From: Punctularia strigosozonata HHB-11173 SS5
Taxonomy: Eukaryota > Basidiomycota > Agaricomycetes > Corticiales > Punctulariaceae
Length of the DNA stretch: 53,091 nt
Direction: 5' to 3'
Assembly (NCBI RefSeq): GCF_000264995.1
Contig: NW_006767455.1
Location: 155,291 to 208,381, forward strand
Part shown: one piece after another, positions 50,116 to 53,091 of the stretch
Numbering within the stretch: position 1 is the first letter of the stretch
How the letters are laid out: each line of letters begins with the position of its first letter
Position numbers and translations under genes: made by a program
Notes under the pieces: generated by a model
What the model was told of the DNA's origin: nothing
What the model saw: the letters and a program-made list of their open reading frames with translations, nothing else
The model's database searches: none

Positions 50116-51823
50116 ATGCCTCCGTGGGCCCCGCGGGACAACCCCTTCAACAAACCCCACTATCGGCTCAACCGGGCAGCGCTGGTCGAACTGGCGGAAG
50201 CCCTCGGCGTCGACCCCGGAGGGAACGTCCACGACCTCAAGGCACGGACGAAGCAAGCCTTGCTCGACCGCAAGGACGAACTCATCGACCACCCGTCGTT
50301 CACCGCCCTTTACACAGACAGGGAGAAGAACGAATACCTCCAAGGTCGCGTCCAGGACACAGAAGACGAGGACTCGGAATGGCAAGGCTTAGCCGACACC
50401 CAAGAGCAAAGCCTCCCGTCCGTGTCCACGCGCTCTCACTCGCGGACTCCTAGTGAACGTACGAGCTCGCAAAGGCTGCAGACACGCTCGGAGAGCAGGG
50501 GGAGAGAATCACTTCGGCCGGCGCGGGCGCGGGCAGAGACACAACCGCTCCCTCCCCCGACATCATCGGGTGAGCAATACACCTCACTGAGTTCTTTAAC
50601 ATGCCTCCTTCCTTGCTTTCCCGGCCTCCTCGCCAGATGTAAATTATCACCTTGCTCGCGTCTTGCTACACGCCTCCATATTCTTGCTACGGCTCGAGCC
50701 ATACATTCTTGCTAGCCCCTTCCTTGGCACACACCTGCTACCGGTCCTGTGGACTCACAGAAAACCTAGGGCGTCCGAGCACCAACCGCGAATTCGGGTC
50801 GGAGTCGCCTAGCCCGGAGCCGGATGAGCTGGAGGACCCGGGCGACCATCCCCGCCCAGGGCGCGGGGCCGCACGACACCCACGTCTTTCGTCCACGGCA
50901 CCCAGGGCGGCCCCCCGTCAACAGGCCCGTCACGTCGACGAGTTCCCGACTGTACACGCATCCCCGACCCCGTTATCATCGCGAGGCTGTCCGGCACGCG
51001 TCGCCGGGGTCGTAGCAGACGTCAACTTCTACGTCATCCCTCAGCAGATTTGCGACATCTTTGAGAGGGGACACAGGAGGCACGTACCGCTGCAACACCT
51101 CACGGACGCCGCCTGCATGGCTCAAGGCATCGACACGAACGCGAACCTGGCGAATCTGTGGCAGATAGAATCCGGGGGCCTAGTCCCAGTCCAGCAACCG
51201 CTCTCGCCGGAAGGCAAGATGCAGCTTTCGTTCGCCGAGTGGCTCCAAGCGTGGCAACGTTACCTCCAGTTGTTCGAAGAGTACCTCCCTCACGAATACC
51301 TGGACTGGCACACCCATCACGAGAACATTCGCTTCCACGCGAACACCATCGCGCGATCTGGGACGACCTCTATATCGCTCACCTCGGGAGGCGAGTACTC
51401 CAGCCGCAACCGCAACAGGCCCAGCTCGCGCTGGCCAACCGCAGGCGGGAGCCCGCAGGAGCATCGTCGGCCTCACGGGGATCGCGGAACCCGGTCTCGA
51501 CAAGACACCGAGTTTCCGACCAGAACGGCAGTTCCTTTCGGAGCTGCTTTCTCTGCGGACGCTTCTCCCACCGCACGAAGGAGTGCTTCGCGAAGACTCT
51601 TGCCAACGGGAGTCCCATGTTCATCGCGAGGACGCAAGACGGGGGCTACGCCGACAAGTCCGGTAAGAGGTACTGCTTCCACTTTAACATGCAGAGGGGC
51701 TGCTCGGCCACAGGCACCTGCGCACACGGAGAGCACCGCTGCACCCTCTGCAGAGACGCCCACTCTGCAAGCCTCTGTTTCATCGCTAGCACTAGCCGTG
51801 ACGACCCCGTTCAAACCAAATGA
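50116..51823 (+). pseudogene. Retroelement gag-like ORF with zinc knuckles
   Basis: The ATG at 50116 opens 'MPPWAPRDNPFNKPHYRLNR' with a helical 'LVELAEALGVDP' segment. The frame ends soon after 50569, but a GTGAGC...CACAG gap (50570-50760) restores it through 'NLGRPSTNREFGS' to a capsid-like region with 'FAEWLQAWQRYLQLFEEYL' and 'EYLDWHTHHENIRFHAN'. At ~51345 the sense switches frame and continues 'AIWDDLYIAHLGRRV' to a 'CFLCGRFSHRTKEC' knuckle and a second Cys/His cluster ('CFHFNMQRGCSATGTCAH' with 'HRCTLC'), stopping at 51823. The knuckles indicate nucleic-acid binding. I infer one frameshift mutation, or a real recoding site, at ~51345. Confidence 0.65.
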
Positions 51824-53091
51824 ATGGGAGTCGCTGCTTGACTCGCTCGGTTTGTTAGATACCTTCTCGGACGTCCCCTTAGGCATGCGGATCGGATTCG
51901 ATATGGGCATTCCGTCCCCTGTACACATCACTTACACGCCACCTAATCATAAATCCTCACTGTCGAATGCGGAAGCAATCGACTCGTATATTCACAAAGA
52001 ACGCGCAGCTCGTCGCTACACAGGCCCCTTCGACTGCGAGAGGCTCGAGACGCTCATCGGCCCATTCCGTACCTCCCCCTTAGGCGCGGTACCAAAGGCC
52101 GGGACCGCCGAATTGCGGATGATACAAGATTTCTCGTACCCACGCAACGATCCCGCCATCGCATCGGTGAACACCGCTATCGACTCCGACTCGTTCCCAT
52201 GCGAGTGGGGCACCTTTTCGGAGATGGCAGTTCTCGTCATGGATGCCCCGCCGGGCACGCAGGTGGCCACACTTGACGTTGATTCCGCCTTTCACTGCAT
52301 CCCCATCCGCCCGGACCAGCAACCACACTTCGTGGTCCAGTGGCGAGATCAATTCTGGATCGACTCGTGCGCGCCCTTCGGACCGGCAAGTTCTCCAGGG
52401 GTATGGGGCAGGGTCGCTGACTGCATGGCAGCAGTATATTTGAAAACCGGTGTCGATGCCCTCAAGAAGTGGGTAGACGACTTCGCATTCGTCCGCTACC
52501 CCATCCGCGCGAGCGAAGGCCGACCTCCGGAATTCGCATATAGCTTAGTTGAGGTACACCGGCTGGCAGAGCGGCTGGGCTGGCCGTGGAAGCCGTCGAA
52601 GACCAAGGATTTCGCGCCGACCTTCCGCTACCTAGGCTTCGACTGGGACCTCGAGCGCAAATGGGTCTCGGTCCCCGAAGACAAACGGGCTCGATACGTC
52701 ATCAAGCTCGATCCGTGGGTCGCCGGAAGCACCTTCACACAGCGCGAAGCCGAGCGGGTCATGGGGACCCTCGTCCATTGCAGCCTGGCCATTCCGGACG
52801 GGCGCTCTAAACTCGTAGCCATATCAAAGTTCTCGTCCTCATTCCCACTGGCCGCCTCGGCCTTCTCGCGGCGGACGCCGAACAGCCAAGTCCTAGGCGA
52901 CATCGAATTCTGGAGGACCACCCTGAAGGCGGGCCCCTGCGGGAGTTCGCTGCAGCGCCCACCAGAGATCACCGAGTGTGACTTCTGGGTAGACGCCTCC
53001 ACGTCGTGGGGCGTCGGCGTCGTCCTGAACGACGAATGGGACGCCTGGAAGCTCGCGCCCGGCTGGCGCTCGGAAGCGCGGAAGATCGGCT
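51810..53091 (+). CDS. Reverse transcriptase / RNase H polyprotein (3' end beyond window)
   Basis: Uninterrupted frame to the window end. Motif A is 'TLDVDSAFHCIPI' (52269 on), motif B 'APFGPASSPGVWGRV', and motif C 'KWVDDF' with the catalytic Asp pair at 52476-52481. The connection domain includes 'FRYLGFDWDLERKWVSVP'. RNase H starts at 'FWVDASTSWGVGVVL' (52983 on) with its first catalytic Asp at 52992. The same frame is open backwards without a stop to 50761, so it overlaps the 3' half of gag in another frame. No ATG marks an obvious start; expression by frameshift, reinitiation or splicing is possible. All catalytic residues in view are present, so the copy may be young. Confidence 0.85.

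Larger units (their letters stand above)
49960..53091 (+). mobile_element. Retroelement, 5' part (gag and reverse transcriptase), truncated by window end
   Basis: The order is leader, gag with CCHC-type zinc knuckles, then reverse transcriptase and the start of RNase H, all on the plus strand and running off the window. Nothing like a gypsy protease or chromodomain is visible. The reverse transcriptase has 'WVDDF' in place of the gypsy YIDD, and the gag is not gypsy-like, so a DIRS-type (tyrosine recombinase) element is my preferred guess. The deciding part lies beyond 53091. The left boundary is not resolved; I saw no long terminal repeat partner inside the window. Confidence 0.75.

Overview
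This is nuclear DNA of a filamentous basidiomycete, probably an Agaricomycete of the polypore kind. The genes are split by many short introns (about 47-80 nt, GT-AG with some GC-AG), and the window holds single-copy housekeeping genes typical of basidiomycetes, a serine-rich cupredoxin, a long F-box gene, and HET-E-like WD40 arrays. The species assignment is inference; I recognise the families, not the isolate.

Layout. 1-5.9 kb is gene-poor and carries an old dispersed repeat (copy A) and eroded exon-like pieces. 6.0-10.9 kb (minus) is a multi-exon gene joining a DUF2235 (Tle1-like alpha/beta hydrolase) domain, four exon-encoded helical repeats and a seven-bladed WD40 propeller. 12.5-15.6 kb holds two more pieces of the dispersed repeat (B and C) around a decayed chimera of the splicing factor SF3A1/Prp21 and a WD40 array; copy C is interrupted by a 185-bp terminal-inverted-repeat element. 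16-24.3 kb (minus) has three conserved genes in tandem: a Lys/Ala-rich hypothetical protein, a Sip5 homologue and a SERCA-type calcium ATPase. 26.3-29.4 kb has a secreted double-psi beta-barrel protein and an F-box gene. 30.2-33.8 kb (plus) is a second DUF2235-WD40 gene, inverted relative to the first and with one helical module instead of four. 33.8-39.5 kb is gene-poor and holds repeat copy D. 39.5-48.5 kb is a dense block: Usb1 and STRAP homologues transcribed divergently, a SulP anion transporter and a cupredoxin. From about 50 kb to the end lies the 5' part of a retroelement (gag, reverse transcriptase, RNase H) that runs off the window.

Function. The housekeeping block leans towards RNA processing (Usb1 for U6 snRNA, STRAP for the SMN complex, plus a broken SF3A1 copy). 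The accessory part is dominated by the two DUF2235-repeat-WD40 genes. They look like NLR-type sensors with no NACHT domain: a predicted membrane-lipid hydrolase joined through a modular linker to a fast-evolving WD40 recognition propeller. Their last exons are far more alike than the rest of the genes, and the same WD40 cassette was captured by the SF3A1 fragment. I regard this as the most interesting system in the window.

Exon coordinates were worked out by hand from splice signals, reading-frame phase and family conservation. The spliced lengths of all complete multi-exon models are whole numbers of codons, but none is checked against transcripts.
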